Origin: Methanobacteriota archaeon
Lineage (GTDB): Archaea > Halobacteriota > Methanomicrobia > Methanomicrobiales > Methanospirillaceae
NCBI GenBank assembly: GCA_009779205.1
Contig: WRER01000006.1
Coordinates: 1 to 12,018 of the forward strand
Direction of reading: 5' to 3'
DNA: 12,018 bases
In this document: positions 1 to 6,476 of the stretch, in pieces
Layout of the letters: each line of letters starts with the position of its first letter
Position numbering within the stretch: the stretch's first letter is position 1
Translations under genes and position numbers: made by a program
Notes under the pieces: generated by a model
What the model was told of the DNA's origin: nothing
The model's database searches: none
The model's input: the letters and a program-made list of their open reading frames with translations, nothing else

Positions 1-575
1 CACTACACTCATCTCCTCACCTGCAGCAGGACAAGAATTTTTTTTTGATTCAAGGAAGAGTTTATTCATCTCTCAACCAAAAGGAACTCCGCCGAGCGAT
101 GCAAAATACAGAAATGCTTCCTTCTGTGCAAATTCCCACTCTTCACATTGTGGATGCAGGAGATATAGCATATAACCGATGGGTACTCACCACTCCTGAG
201 ATCTCCATCCTTTCACGAATCTATGCGGTCTCCCGTCAAGCCTTTGATCATGTGTGTGCGAAATCAGCGATTGATCATAATATTTGTGTGGACATCAACC
301 TTGCAGCTCTCGTCGATAAAGGAATAGCGAGACAAAAAGCACTGCGACAGTATGAACATATTGTAACTCTCGCAAGAAAGTATGAATTTGGTCTTACCAT
401 TTCAAGTGGAGCTAAAGGCTATCTCGGACTCTGTACTCCGCGCGAAATAATGGCAATGTGCACGCTTTTTGGGATGGATGAGGATATGGTTGCTCGTTCT
501 CTCTCTACGCCATTCCACCTGTTGTATCCACAGCAATGTGTGAGAGAGGTGGTGCAGGAAAAAGGGGGAATATGA
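1..575 (+). CDS. rnp3: RNase P protein component 3 (Rpp30/p30 family), 5' partial
   Basis: Protein subunit of archaeal RNase P, the ribonucleoprotein that removes the 5' leader from pre-tRNAs; the p30 family has a TIM-barrel-like fold and pairs with Pop5. The reading frame (codons starting at position 3) is open to the window edge with no stop, so the gene begins upstream. A TTG at 45 could serve as a start, but the 14 codons before it read on naturally and the family is usually some 40-60 residues longer. Family hallmarks visible: the DAGDIAYNR stretch, AFDHVCAKSAIDH, a conserved ICVDINLAALV strand, the RQYEHIVTLARKY helix, and ISSGAKGYLGLCTPRE near the end. Its TGA stop is directly followed by the ATG of the next gene, another RNase P subunit, indicating co-transcription and coupled translation. 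Identity is confident; the true start is outside the window. Confidence 0.9.
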   Translation, partial: LHSSPHLQQDKNFFLIQGRVYSSLNQKELRRAMQNTEMLPSVQIPTLHIVDAGDIAYNRWVLTTPEISILSRIYAVSRQAFDHVCAKSAIDHNICVDINLAALVDKGIARQKALRQYEHIVTLARKYEFGLTISSGAKGYLGLCTPREIMAMCTLFGMDEDMVARSLSTPFHLLYPQQCVREVVQEKGGI

Positions 576-1193
576 ATGAAACGATTGAATCCTGCAATGC
601 GGGAGAATTTCCGCTACATTCTTGTAAAAATTGAACCTTATAATGCACACAGCCTCTATGCATGGGCAAGCGGAGAAGAAGATGAAACCACATCGCAGTA
701 TAATGCAAAAAAACTCTATTATACTATCTCTGCTGCAATTACAGACTGGTATGGCGATTACATTGCAGCACAGATTGGAGTTGCTGTCCTTGCAATTATG
801 GGGCCATTTGCAATCATACGTATGCGAAGGGGAACTGAAAGAGATGTTTTTGCAATTTTGCCATTTATTCGCGAACATCTACACACAGAAATCCGCCTTG
901 CTGCACTACAGACTTCCGGAACCATACGCACTCTGAAAGAAGAGATATACCGAAAGCAAAAGTACCTTAGCAAGCAAAAACCAGCCTTTATTGAGATGGA
1001 AAAACCGGAGATGGAAAGGCTCATGCCAGATATGAGATTAGAGGTGGGTGATACTGACACTGATCCCGTCTTTCCCATGTGGGTGCACACATCCGGAGCA
1101 GTAGATATTGATCTTCCCAATGATAACCTCGATAAAAAAGAGAATGGGTTTAACCGTGTCCGTCTCCAGTACTTAACAAAGGACGATCTTTAG
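576..1193 (+). CDS. rnp2: RNase P protein component 2 (Pop5/Rpp14 family) with long C-terminal extension
   Basis: Second RNase P protein, partner of p30 in the heterotetramer that activates the RNA's catalytic domain during pre-tRNA 5' maturation. The N terminus (MKRLNPAMRENFRYILVKIE) is the typical Pop5 opening. A family-typical strand lies around residues 76-86 (GPFAIIRMRRG), followed by the SGTIRTL signature at about residues 114-120. Family members are usually about 120-150 aa; this one is 205 aa. Residues from about 130 onward (rich in K, E, M, D and P) form a tail I cannot match to any domain. The ATG lies flush against the stop of rnp3, which fixes the start. The gap to the next gene, the proteasome alpha subunit, is 9 nt. 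Family call is confident; the function of the tail is unknown. Confidence 0.88.
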   Translation: MKRLNPAMRENFRYILVKIEPYNAHSLYAWASGEEDETTSQYNAKKLYYTISAAITDWYGDYIAAQIGVAVLAIMGPFAIIRMRRGTERDVFAILPFIREHLHTEIRLAALQTSGTIRTLKEEIYRKQKYLSKQKPAFIEMEKPEMERLMPDMRLEVGDTDTDPVFPMWVHTSGAVDIDLPNDNLDKKENGFNRVRLQYLTKDDL

Positions 1194-1202
1194 GGACACA
1201 TC

Positions 1203-2054
1203 ATGATGAATCAACAACAGGCGGCATATGATCGGGCAATCACGGTATTCAGCCCGGATGGGCGACTTTATCAGGTTGAATATGCAAGAGAAGCAGTAAA
1301 GCGGGGAACAACCGCAGTCGGCATCAAAGTGAAAGATGGTATCGTTCTTCTGGTTGATAAGAGAATCAGCTCACGATTGTTGGAATCTAACTCAATTGAA
1401 AAAATTTTTCGTATTGATGAGCATATTGGGGTTGCATCATCCGGGCTTGTTGGTGACGCCCGCTCACTTATCGATCGTGCGCGTATTGAGGCACAGATTA
1501 ATCGGATCTCGTATGGAGAGGCGATCGATGTCGAGACACTTGCAAAGAAGCTTGGTGATCATATGCAGACATACACTCAGTTCGGAGGAGCACGACCATA
1601 TGGAACCGCACTTTTAATTGCAGGTGTGTCTGATGGAGAGTTCAGGTTGTTTGAGACAGATCCATCTGGAACATTGCTTGAATATAAAGCAACTGGCATT
1701 GGAACCGGGCGCCCTGCGGTGATGAAACGATTTGAGAGTGAATACGATCCTGATGTAACGGTTATGGAGGCTGTAGCACTCGGTATTTCAGCACTTCATG
1801 ATGCGACAGAAGGAAAGTTTGAGCTGAACACAATCGAGATAGGCATTGTGGATCTGGAATCTGGTTTTAAAAAGTTGCCTCGCAGCGAAATCGAAGCTCT
1901 CCTTCCAAAAGATCTGCTTTTGACGGAAAAATCTGATGAAAAGGCTGAAAAAAAGCCAAACTCAGAACAAACCTCTGAGCAACCAAAGATCCGTCGGAAT
2001 GCGAAAAAGGATTCGTCTGATGATTCTGCGGGATCAGATACATCAGGAAAGTAA
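1203..2054 (+). CDS. psmA: 20S proteasome alpha subunit with charged C-terminal tail
   Basis: Alpha subunit of the archaeal 20S proteasome. Seven copies form each outer ring, which gates substrate entry and docks the PAN/Cdc48 ATPases in the cytoplasm. The N terminus contains the alpha-type signature YDRAITVFSPDGRLYQVEYA (residues 9-28), which includes the YDR gate motif, followed by AVKRGTTAVGIK. The lysine of the ATPase-docking pocket is probably within the RGTTAVGIKVKDG to LLVDKRI region. Two ATGs lie in tandem (1203 and 1206), and either could be used. The protein is 283 aa against about 230-250 in most archaea. Residues from about 240 form a hydrophilic low-complexity tail rich in K, E, S and D. 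Placement after the RNase P genes and before SBDS is the classic archaeal superoperon order. Confidence 0.97.
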   Translation: MMNQQQAAYDRAITVFSPDGRLYQVEYAREAVKRGTTAVGIKVKDGIVLLVDKRISSRLLESNSIEKIFRIDEHIGVASSGLVGDARSLIDRARIEAQINRISYGEAIDVETLAKKLGDHMQTYTQFGGARPYGTALLIAGVSDGEFRLFETDPSGTLLEYKATGIGTGRPAVMKRFESEYDPDVTVMEAVALGISALHDATEGKFELNTIEIGIVDLESGFKKLPRSEIEALLPKDLLLTEKSDEKAEKKPNSEQTSEQPKIRRNAKKDSSDDSAGSDTSGK

Positions 2055-2096
2055 CTCATTTTTTAAGTCAAAAGAAATTCTGGTGGGAGATAGCTG

Positions 2097-2798
2097 ATGA
2101 TTTCACTTGATGATGCAGTAATTGCACGATTTGAGAGTCATGGATGCAAGTTTGAGATCTTGGTGGATCCCGACAAAGCTGCCTTGATTCGCTCCGGTTC
2201 CGCTATTGATATTGAGGATAGTGTTGCGGCACTGCATGTATTTGAAAATGCCAGTCAGGCAGAACGAGCATCTGATGAAAATCTGCTGAAAGTATTTTCA
2301 ACAACCAACTTTAACGAGATCGCAGAAAAAATCATACGTAAAGGCGATATTCACCTGACTGCTGATCAGCGCCGACAGATGATTGCAGATAAGAGAAAGC
2401 AGATCGTTGCATTTATCGCACGTCATGCAGAAAATCCTCAAACTAGCCTTCCTCATCCCCCGCAACGTATTGAAAACGCACTTGACGAAGCGCGTGTGGC
2501 AGTTGATCCTTTTAAACCAGTGGATGAGCAGGTAAAAGAGGCAATGAAGGCCATTCGACCCTTGCTTCCGATACGATTTGCGGAGCTGCGCCTCGCAGTT
2601 AAGATCCCTGCGGATTATGCTGCTCGTGCATATGGAGATATTGCGGCAGTTGCAACGATTGAGAGGGATGAGTGGCAAAAAGATGGTTCATGGATCTGTG
2701 TAGTGACGATCCCAGCTGGTATTCAGAATGACTTCTATGGTCTCTTAAATAAAATTTGCAAAGGGGATGCAGATGTCAAGATTTTGAAGAACAACTGA
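2097..2798 (+). CDS. SBDS family ribosome maturation factor
   Basis: Archaeal orthologue of the Shwachman-Bodian-Diamond syndrome protein, which in eukaryotes works with the GTPase EFL1 to evict eIF6/Tif6 from the 60S subunit; a role in large-subunit maturation is expected here. At 233 aa it is the usual archaeal length. Three-domain organisation is evident. The N-terminal FYSH domain (about 1-90) has MISLDDAVIARFESHG and FEILVDPDKA. The central helical domain (about 90-165) contains LTADQRRQMIADKRKQIV, NPQTSLPHPPQRIENA and DPFKPVDEQV. The ferredoxin-like C-terminal domain (about 165-233) contains RFAELRLAVKIPADYAARAYG and DGSWICVVTIPAG. A purine-rich GGTGGGAG ribosome binding site precedes the ATG. 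In many archaea rrp4/rrp41/rrp42 follow this gene; here they do not. Confidence 0.96.
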   Translation: MISLDDAVIARFESHGCKFEILVDPDKAALIRSGSAIDIEDSVAALHVFENASQAERASDENLLKVFSTTNFNEIAEKIIRKGDIHLTADQRRQMIADKRKQIVAFIARHAENPQTSLPHPPQRIENALDEARVAVDPFKPVDEQVKEAMKAIRPLLPIRFAELRLAVKIPADYAARAYGDIAAVATIERDEWQKDGSWICVVTIPAGIQNDFYGLLNKICKGDADVKILKNN

Positions 2799-2872
2799 GA
2801 ACAATGTACGCAACTCAAGGTAACTATAAGTGTTTTAGATGCAAATGATATTGACACACTGGAGAATATAGT
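2799..2872 (+). other. Intergenic gap where exosome genes are usually found
   Basis: Seventy-four bases between SBDS and L37Ae. It contains an A/T-rich AACTATAAG (about 2821-2829) that could be a weak TATA element for the downstream block, and a GGAG ribosome binding site at 2861-2864, 8 nt before the L37Ae ATG. No coding remnant of rrp4, rrp41 or rrp42 is visible. The promoter suggestion is speculative. Confidence 0.4.
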
Positions 2873-3160
2873 ATGGCTCAATCAAAACATAGGGCAAAGG
2901 GAAGAGTTTCAGGGAGTGCTGGCCGTTTTGGTCCAAGATATGGTCGATTTATTCGAAAAAGAGTAAAAGAGATCGAGGTTGTTGCAAAGGCGAAACACCT
3001 CTGTCCAGCCTGCGATAATCGTGCAGTCAAGCGAAAGGGAACTGGGATCTGGGAGTGTAGAAAGTGTGGGTACAAGTTTGCAGGAGGCGCATATGTTCCA
3101 CAGACTCCAAACCAGAAGATTTCACTGCACACTATTGAGCGTTCTGTAAAGGAGGCGTAA
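2873..3160 (+). CDS. rpl37ae: 50S ribosomal protein L37Ae (eL43)
   Basis: Small basic zinc-binding protein of the archaeal/eukaryotic large ribosomal subunit. It is 95 aa, the usual size. A basic N-terminal region ([20 protein letters not shown]) is followed by a four-cysteine zinc finger: CPAC at residues 44-47 and CRKC at 62-65. The conserved [11 protein letters not shown] and [10 protein letters not shown] segments are present. The start is supported by GGAG 8 nt upstream. The GGAGG inside its last codons (3151-3155) probably serves as the ribosome binding site of the following rpoP gene, so the two are translationally linked. Confidence 0.97.
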   Translation: MAQSKHRAKGRVSGSAGRFGPRYGRFIRKRVKEIEVVAKAKHLCPACDNRAVKRKGTGIWECRKCGYKFAGGAYVPQTPNQKISLHTIERSVKEA

Positions 3161-3164
3161 ATAC

Positions 3165-3299
3165 ATGGGAGGTACATATAAATGTGCCAGATGCAAGCAG
3201 AAAGTTGAGCTTGATGATCATGTGCGCTGTCCTTTTTGCGGGCACCGTATTCTGTTTAAGGAACGTGGGGCTGCAATTAAGGTGTTGAAGGCTGAGTAA
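3165..3299 (+). CDS. rpoP: DNA-directed RNA polymerase subunit Rpo12 (RpoP)
   Basis: A 44-residue zinc-ribbon subunit of archaeal RNA polymerase, orthologue of eukaryotic Rpb12/RPABC4, which bridges Rpo3 and Rpo2 in the assembly platform. Translation from the ATG begins [10 protein letters not shown] and ends AIKVLKAE. Four cysteines, C7, C10, C22 and C25 (CARC and CPFCG), make the single zinc site, followed by the conserved [13 protein letters not shown] at 3151-3155 lies 9 nt upstream. It is only 4 nt from the L37Ae stop and 7 nt from the Brix gene. The order L37Ae-Rpo12 is conserved across archaea. Small enough to be missed by size-limited gene calling. Confidence 0.95.
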   Translation: MGGTYKCARCKQKVELDDHVRCPFCGHRILFKERGAAIKVLKAE

Positions 3300-3306
3300 A
3301 GCCAGT

Positions 3307-3723
3307 ATGGCACTGGTTACAACGTCACGGAAGAGTACTCCGCTTGTGCGCAAGATTGCAAAAGATCTCGCGTTTGCAACAGGAAGCACATACCTGTCAC
3401 GTGGAAAGGCAGGGATTCGAGATATTGCACATAACCATCCCTACTTTTTTGTGATCTCTGAGCTTCGTAATTCTCGCATTCGTATTCAACTGTTTTTTAC
3501 CGATACAACCTTGATTGATGTTGTGGCAACTGATGTTCAGGGTGGAATGCGTGACTGGCCTCTGTTTCGTGGTGTCAGAACATCAAATGAATCATATGCA
3601 AAGTCGATTAAAAAAGCGTGTGCCTGTGAAACAATCTTCTTTGAATCTGAGCTTGATGCAATCAGTTATGACGGTCAACAAAAGCGATATCATACGTTGA
3701 TTGTTGAACAGACAAAGATGTGA
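3307..3723 (+). CDS. Brix-domain protein (archaeal Imp4/Rpf1-like rRNA-processing factor)
   Basis: Single Brix/Imp4-domain protein. Eukaryotic relatives (Brx1, Imp4, Rpf1/2, Ssf1) bind pre-rRNA during ribosome assembly; the archaeal version is presumed to do likewise. The sequence opens with the family's TTSRK motif (residues 5-9), then a basic segment LSRGKAGIRDIA (31-42) and a beta-rich region (PYFFVISELRNSRIRIQLFF). At 138 aa it is slightly shorter than many archaeal members (about 150-180). Its TGA overlaps the GTG start of the Pcc1 gene by the 4-base GTGA, so translation is coupled. Position between Rpo12 and Pcc1 matches the conserved archaeal order. The family call is good; direct proof of function in archaea is thin. 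Confidence 0.85.
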   Translation: MALVTTSRKSTPLVRKIAKDLAFATGSTYLSRGKAGIRDIAHNHPYFFVISELRNSRIRIQLFFTDTTLIDVVATDVQGGMRDWPLFRGVRTSNESYAKSIKKACACETIFFESELDAISYDGQQKRYHTLIVEQTKM

Positions 3724-3992
3724 TAGATGTGATAGAAGAGATACAGTACGGCTGTGAGTCACATTTCTGTTTTGAAACGCCGTACGCTCCGTTAATATAT
3801 GCTTCACTCCTTTCAGCAGAAGATGTTACTGGAGGCAAATCACATGCTGTGTGTCAGATGTGTGGACCGAACAGGGTGGAGCTTCGGGTGTATGCAGTAG
3901 ACGTTCGTGCCCTTCGAGCTGCATTGAATAGCTGGCTAAGGCTTTTTAGTGTAGCAGCCGAAATGTGTGAGTTATCAGAAGACCAAAGGTAG
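3720..3992 (+). CDS. pcc1: KEOPS complex subunit Pcc1
   Basis: Small dimerising subunit of KEOPS (Kae1-Bud32-Cgi121-Pcc1), which makes the universal t6A modification at position 37 of ANN-decoding tRNAs; Pcc1 helps bind tRNA and Kae1. The 90-aa product has the typical beta-beta-alpha layout and the strongly conserved end motif ALRAALNSWLRLF (residues 64-76), preceded by the strand NRVELRVYAVD. The start is taken as GTG at 3720, overlapping the Brix stop in a GTGA junction; a second GTG at 3729 is a possible alternative. The gap to prefoldin beta is 4 nt. The middle segment is cysteine-rich (C45 and C48), not a general Pcc1 feature as far as I know. Confidence 0.85.
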   Translation: MIDVIEEIQYGCESHFCFETPYAPLIYASLLSAEDVTGGKSHAVCQMCGPNRVELRVYAVDVRALRAALNSWLRLFSVAAEMCELSEDQR

Positions 3993-3996
3993 TTGT

Positions 3997-4359
3997 ATGA
4001 AGCAGATTTCTCCAAATATTCAAAACCAAATTACGATGTTACAGCAGATGCAACAGCAGCTGCAAACATTTGTATCACAGCGTGGGCAGTACGATCTTGC
4101 AGTGCAGGAGGCAAAACGTGCGCTTGAGGAACTGAATGATGTCCCTGAAGATCGTGCAGTATTTATCACTGTTGGCACAGTGATGATGCAAAAGCCAAAG
4201 GAGTACGTGATATCTCAGCTGAACGAACGGGTTGAAACACTTGAAATTCGGGTTCGTTCTATTGAAAAACAAGAAAAAATGGTTGAAGAGAAGTTTGAGA
4301 CCCTTCAGGCACAGGTAAAGGCTGCAATTGAAGGACGAGCTCCTATTGTTGCAGAATAG
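3997..4359 (+). CDS. pfdB: Prefoldin beta subunit
   Basis: Beta subunit of the hexameric (alpha2 beta4) archaeal prefoldin chaperone, which holds unfolded polypeptides in its tentacles and delivers them to the thermosome. The 120-aa product begins MKQISPNIQNQITMLQQMQQ. It has two long heptad-patterned helices (about 5-45 and 75-112) around the short beta hairpin region VFITVGTVMMQKPKEY, exactly the beta-class plan. ATG 3997 is preferred over an in-frame GTG at 3967, because the latter would overlap pcc1 by 26 nt and add 10 residues not typical of the family; an AGGT lies just upstream of 3997. Last protein gene of the superoperon in this window. Confidence 0.95.
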   Translation: MKQISPNIQNQITMLQQMQQQLQTFVSQRGQYDLAVQEAKRALEELNDVPEDRAVFITVGTVMMQKPKEYVISQLNERVETLEIRVRSIEKQEKMVEEKFETLQAQVKAAIEGRAPIVAE

Positions 4360-4403
4360 ATTGTTGTAACTCATTGGAATTTTTAGTTGGAATTTCTGGC
4401 TTA

Positions 4404-4413
4404 TTTCTTTTTT
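4404..4413 (+). terminator. Oligo-T tract between prefoldin beta and tRNA-Leu
   Basis: TTTCTTTTTT ends at the base before the tRNA acceptor stem. Archaeal termination commonly uses oligo-T runs, so this may end the superoperon transcript or simply be the tRNA leader. No hairpin precedes it. A nearby 9-nt direct repeat TTGGAATTT (4374-4382 and 4387-4395) lies in the same spacer. Function inferred only. Confidence 0.35.
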
Positions 4414-4498
4414 GCGAGGGTTGCCGAGCCAGGTCAAAGGCGATAGGTTTAGGGCCTATTCTTGTAGGAGTTCGAGCGTTCGAATCGCTCCCCTCGCA
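4414..4498 (+). tRNA. tRNA-Leu (anticodon UAG)
   Basis: A complete class II tRNA cloverleaf can be folded by eye. The 7-bp acceptor stem GCGAGGG (4414-4420) pairs with CCCTCGC (4491-4497), and A4498 is the discriminator, as expected for tRNA-Leu. The D stem is GCC/GGC. The anticodon stem ATAGG (4443-4447) pairs with CCTAT (4455-4459) around a 7-nt loop with anticodon TAG at 4450-4452. A long 14-nt variable arm spans 4460-4473, and the T stem GAGCG/CGCTC encloses TTCGAAT. The long variable arm plus UAG anticodon identifies leucine, reading CUN codons. No intron is present and the 3' CCA is not encoded, so it must be added by CCA nucleotidyltransferase. Confidence 0.97.
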
Positions 4499-4763
4499 CT
4501 TTCTTTTGTGCTTTCCATCACATTGTCGTTTGCTCTTTTCAGCTCCATCCTAAATTCCTCAAAAAATGTTCAAACCCACAATTTCAAGTGTGGAATGTGG
4601 GACATATGATTGCTTACCAAAAAAGAAATACTACTTTTCAGTTGCTGCGGAAAATGGGATTCAACCTTGTAAACATTTGATTGTTACACGTAAACCAAGT
4701 TTTATGTGTTATTTTACTTTCTACCATATTGGTCGACGTATTTTTTTATAAAAGAAGTAACCT
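4499..4763. other. Intergenic spacer between tRNA-Leu and the polyphosphate phosphotransferase
   Basis: No convincing gene. On the + strand a T-rich stretch directly after the tRNA (about 4500-4508) may end its transcript. On the - strand, downstream of the phosphotransferase stop, two T-runs read as TTTCTTTTTT (4628 to 4619) and T6 (4566 to 4561) and are candidate terminators for that gene. Near them CCCACA (4575-4580) and TGTGGG (4596-4601) form a weak inverted repeat. Small open frames here (e.g. 4566-4751) have no recognisable protein character. Confidence 0.4.
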
Positions 4764-6299
4764 TTATTTCTTTTTATATCTATCTTCTTTCTTATGAGCC
4801 TGAAGCCGCGCCTCAATTGCTTCACAAATTACTTTGATCGTATAAACACGGGCATAATATTTATTATTTGCAGGCACAATCGTCCATAGTGCGTGGGGAG
4901 TGCTCGTGCGGTGAATCATATCATCTACTGCACTGAGATACTGTCCCCACTTTTCGCGATTTCTCCAATCTTCATCAGTTATCTTCCATTGTTTCTTTGA
5001 ATCCGCCTGACGTGCCTCGAATCGGCGTAATTGTTCATCTTGATCAATGTGCAGCCAAAATTTAACAATAACTGCATTGTTGCCATACAATAACGATTCC
5101 ATCTGATTAATCTCATAATATGCACGTTTCCATTCATCTTCACGACAAAAACCTTCAACTCGTTCAACAAGTACGCGACCATACCAACTTCTGTCAAAAA
5201 CAGTCATATGTCCATTTTCAGGAAACATTTTGTAAAATCTCCAGAGGTAATGATATCTATTTTCAACGATATTTGGCGCTGCAACAGGCTCAACGACATA
5301 ACCCCGAGGATTAAGAAGAGAAGTTAATCGAACAATACAACCTCCTTTTCCTGCTGCATCCCATCCTTCAAACACAACAAAAACCTGAATTCTCGCTTTA
5401 TAAAATGCAATTTGAAGGTCTGCAAGCTTTTTTTGCCATCGTTTCATCTCCTCTTTATACACAGATCTATCCATTGGCACATCAGGGTCCAGATTCCCAA
5501 GGACAGTTGATTCAAGCAGAACACTTGGTGGTTGTTCTTCCTCCGCTTTGTGAATGAGGTATGTTTCCTGAAAGGATCTCTGCCTCTGGAGCCATAGCTC
5601 AATAGATGAGATAATACTCTTTAATGCCTGAACCTCAGCGTATTTGATCTGTTCTGCTACAAGGATACTCCACGGTGAAGAGGCAAGATCAGTACGCATA
5701 AACATTTTTTCGAAGAGAGCAGTTCCTTCATGATAGCCAGGTAAAGAGTTCTTTTCCCTCCTTTCTGCACCACCCTTTGTGCCTGGCGCGAATACATCCC
5801 AATGTTTTTCGCGAATTCGCTTTTCCTGCTCTTTTTCGCTTATTTCTAAAAAAAACTTAATGACAAGGTATCCATCAGCGGCAAGTTGTGTTTCAAAATC
5901 CACAGCAGCATGGAGCGGTCCATCTGGAAATGAATCCATTTCTTTTGCATTGTATTGTTCTGCAATGGCTCGACTGTACCAACTTCTATCAAAAATAGCA
6001 ATAACTCCGGATGCAGGTAACTGATTCCAATATCTCCACATGAGAGAGTGAGCTCGTTCAACATCTCGAGGCTCACCCACTGCAATGACTCGAACTCCAC
6101 GGGGATCAAGTGCCTGATACAGTTTATTGACAAGGGGAGAAATCCCTGATCCTCGCCTACCCTCAATAATGATAAGAACTGCACGCTGCTGTTTTTGGAT
6201 TTGTCGTTGAAGCTCATTCAGTTTTACGCGCAGATCATCAATAATCGCATCATATGACTCAGAACTAATGCGAACAGACAGATCAAAGGTCTCTAACAT
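4764..6299 (-). CDS. pap: Two-domain PPK2 family polyphosphate:AMP phosphotransferase
   Basis: Predicted to transfer phosphate from inorganic polyphosphate to AMP, giving ADP (class II, tandem-domain PPK2), thereby linking polyP stores to adenylate balance in the cytoplasm. The 511-aa protein has two homologous P-loop kinase domains. The C-terminal one (about 285-500) has an intact Walker A, GWDAAGKGG (312-320), and the Walker B-like FDRSWYGR (368-375). The N-terminal one (about 20-240) has FDRSWYSR (103-110), but its P-loop reads GRRGSGIS (47-54), lacking the lysine, so it is probably not catalytic. This intact/degenerate split is the known pattern for tandem PPK2 enzymes such as Pseudomonas PAP. 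The TATA element at 6366-6376 could drive it. It is divergent from porCDAB. The family is certain; AMP rather than a nucleoside diphosphate as substrate is inferred from the tandem architecture. Confidence 0.9.
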   Translation of the reverse strand: MLETFDLSVRISSESYDAIIDDLRVKLNELQRQIQKQQRAVLIIIEGRRGSGISPLVNKLYQALDPRGVRVIAVGEPRDVERAHSLMWRYWNQLPASGVIAIFDRSWYSRAIAEQYNAKEMDSFPDGPLHAAVDFETQLAADGYLVIKFFLEISEKEQEKRIREKHWDVFAPGTKGGAERREKNSLPGYHEGTALFEKMFMRTDLASSPWSILVAEQIKYAEVQALKSIISSIELWLQRQRSFQETYLIHKAEEEQPPSVLLESTVLGNLDPDVPMDRSVYKEEMKRWQKKLADLQIAFYKARIQVFVVFEGWDAAGKGGCIVRLTSLLNPRGYVVEPVAAPNIVENRYHYLWRFYKMFPENGHMTVFDRSWYGRVLVERVEGFCREDEWKRAYYEINQMESLLYGNNAVIVKFWLHIDQDEQLRRFEARQADSKKQWKITDEDWRNREKWGQYLSAVDDMIHRTSTPHALWTIVPANNKYYARVYTIKVICEAIEARLQAHKKEDRYKKK

Positions 6300-6365
6300 T
6301 ACTTTTATTTTGACGCTTATCCCATAAGATACGTTCCATTTGCTCTACAATTCCAAACAAACAAC

Positions 6366-6376
6366 TTTTATATATG
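6366..6376. promoter_or_regulatory. Bidirectional TATA-type promoter element
   Basis: TTTTATATATG is a near-ideal archaeal box A on the + strand. Initiation about 25 nt downstream would fall near 6398-6402, giving a por leader of roughly 75 nt. Read on the - strand, CATATATAAAA is equally usable for the phosphotransferase, with initiation near 6342 and a leader of about 40 nt. It is the only strong TATA in the divergent spacer; a weaker TTGTATATG (about 6438-6446) lies nearer por. Assigned by sequence pattern only. Confidence 0.5.
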
Positions 6377-6390
6377 TCATCGCTAAAATA

Positions 6391-6420
6391 AAACATGTTT
6401 AATTTACATGTGTGTCATGA
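6391..6420. promoter_or_regulatory. Cluster of short palindromes at the predicted por start site
   Basis: The 10-bp palindrome AAACATGTTT (6391-6400) contains ACATGT (6393-6398), which recurs at 6406-6411 after 7 bp; another palindrome, TCATGA, is at 6415-6420. The two ACATGT copies are 13 bp apart centre to centre and overlap the transcription start predicted from the TATA element at 6366. A repressor operator for pyruvate synthase is a reasonable inference, but no regulator is identified. Confidence 0.35.
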
Positions 6421-6476
6421 AACGTATGAGCGGTAATTGTATATGATCAATCGTGTAAGATCTTGTGGGAATTTTC

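Noticed and set aside
402..878. 158-aa open frame on the - strand
   Set aside because: Antisense to the two RNase P genes; composition full of Cys/Ser/Ile with no domain character, a shadow frame.
4374..4395. Two copies of TTGGAATTT as a possible regulatory repeat or CRISPR-like unit
   Set aside because: Only two 9-nt copies with a 4-nt gap; too short and too few to mean more than AT-rich repetition.
4566..4751. 61-aa open frame downstream of tRNA-Leu
   Set aside because: No ribosome binding site, no recognisable motif, and it lies in an AT-rich spacer likely holding the 3' end of the phosphotransferase transcript.
5846..6217. 123-aa open frame on the - strand within the phosphotransferase gene
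   Set aside because: Alternative frame of a gene whose PPK2 motifs are clear in the main frame.
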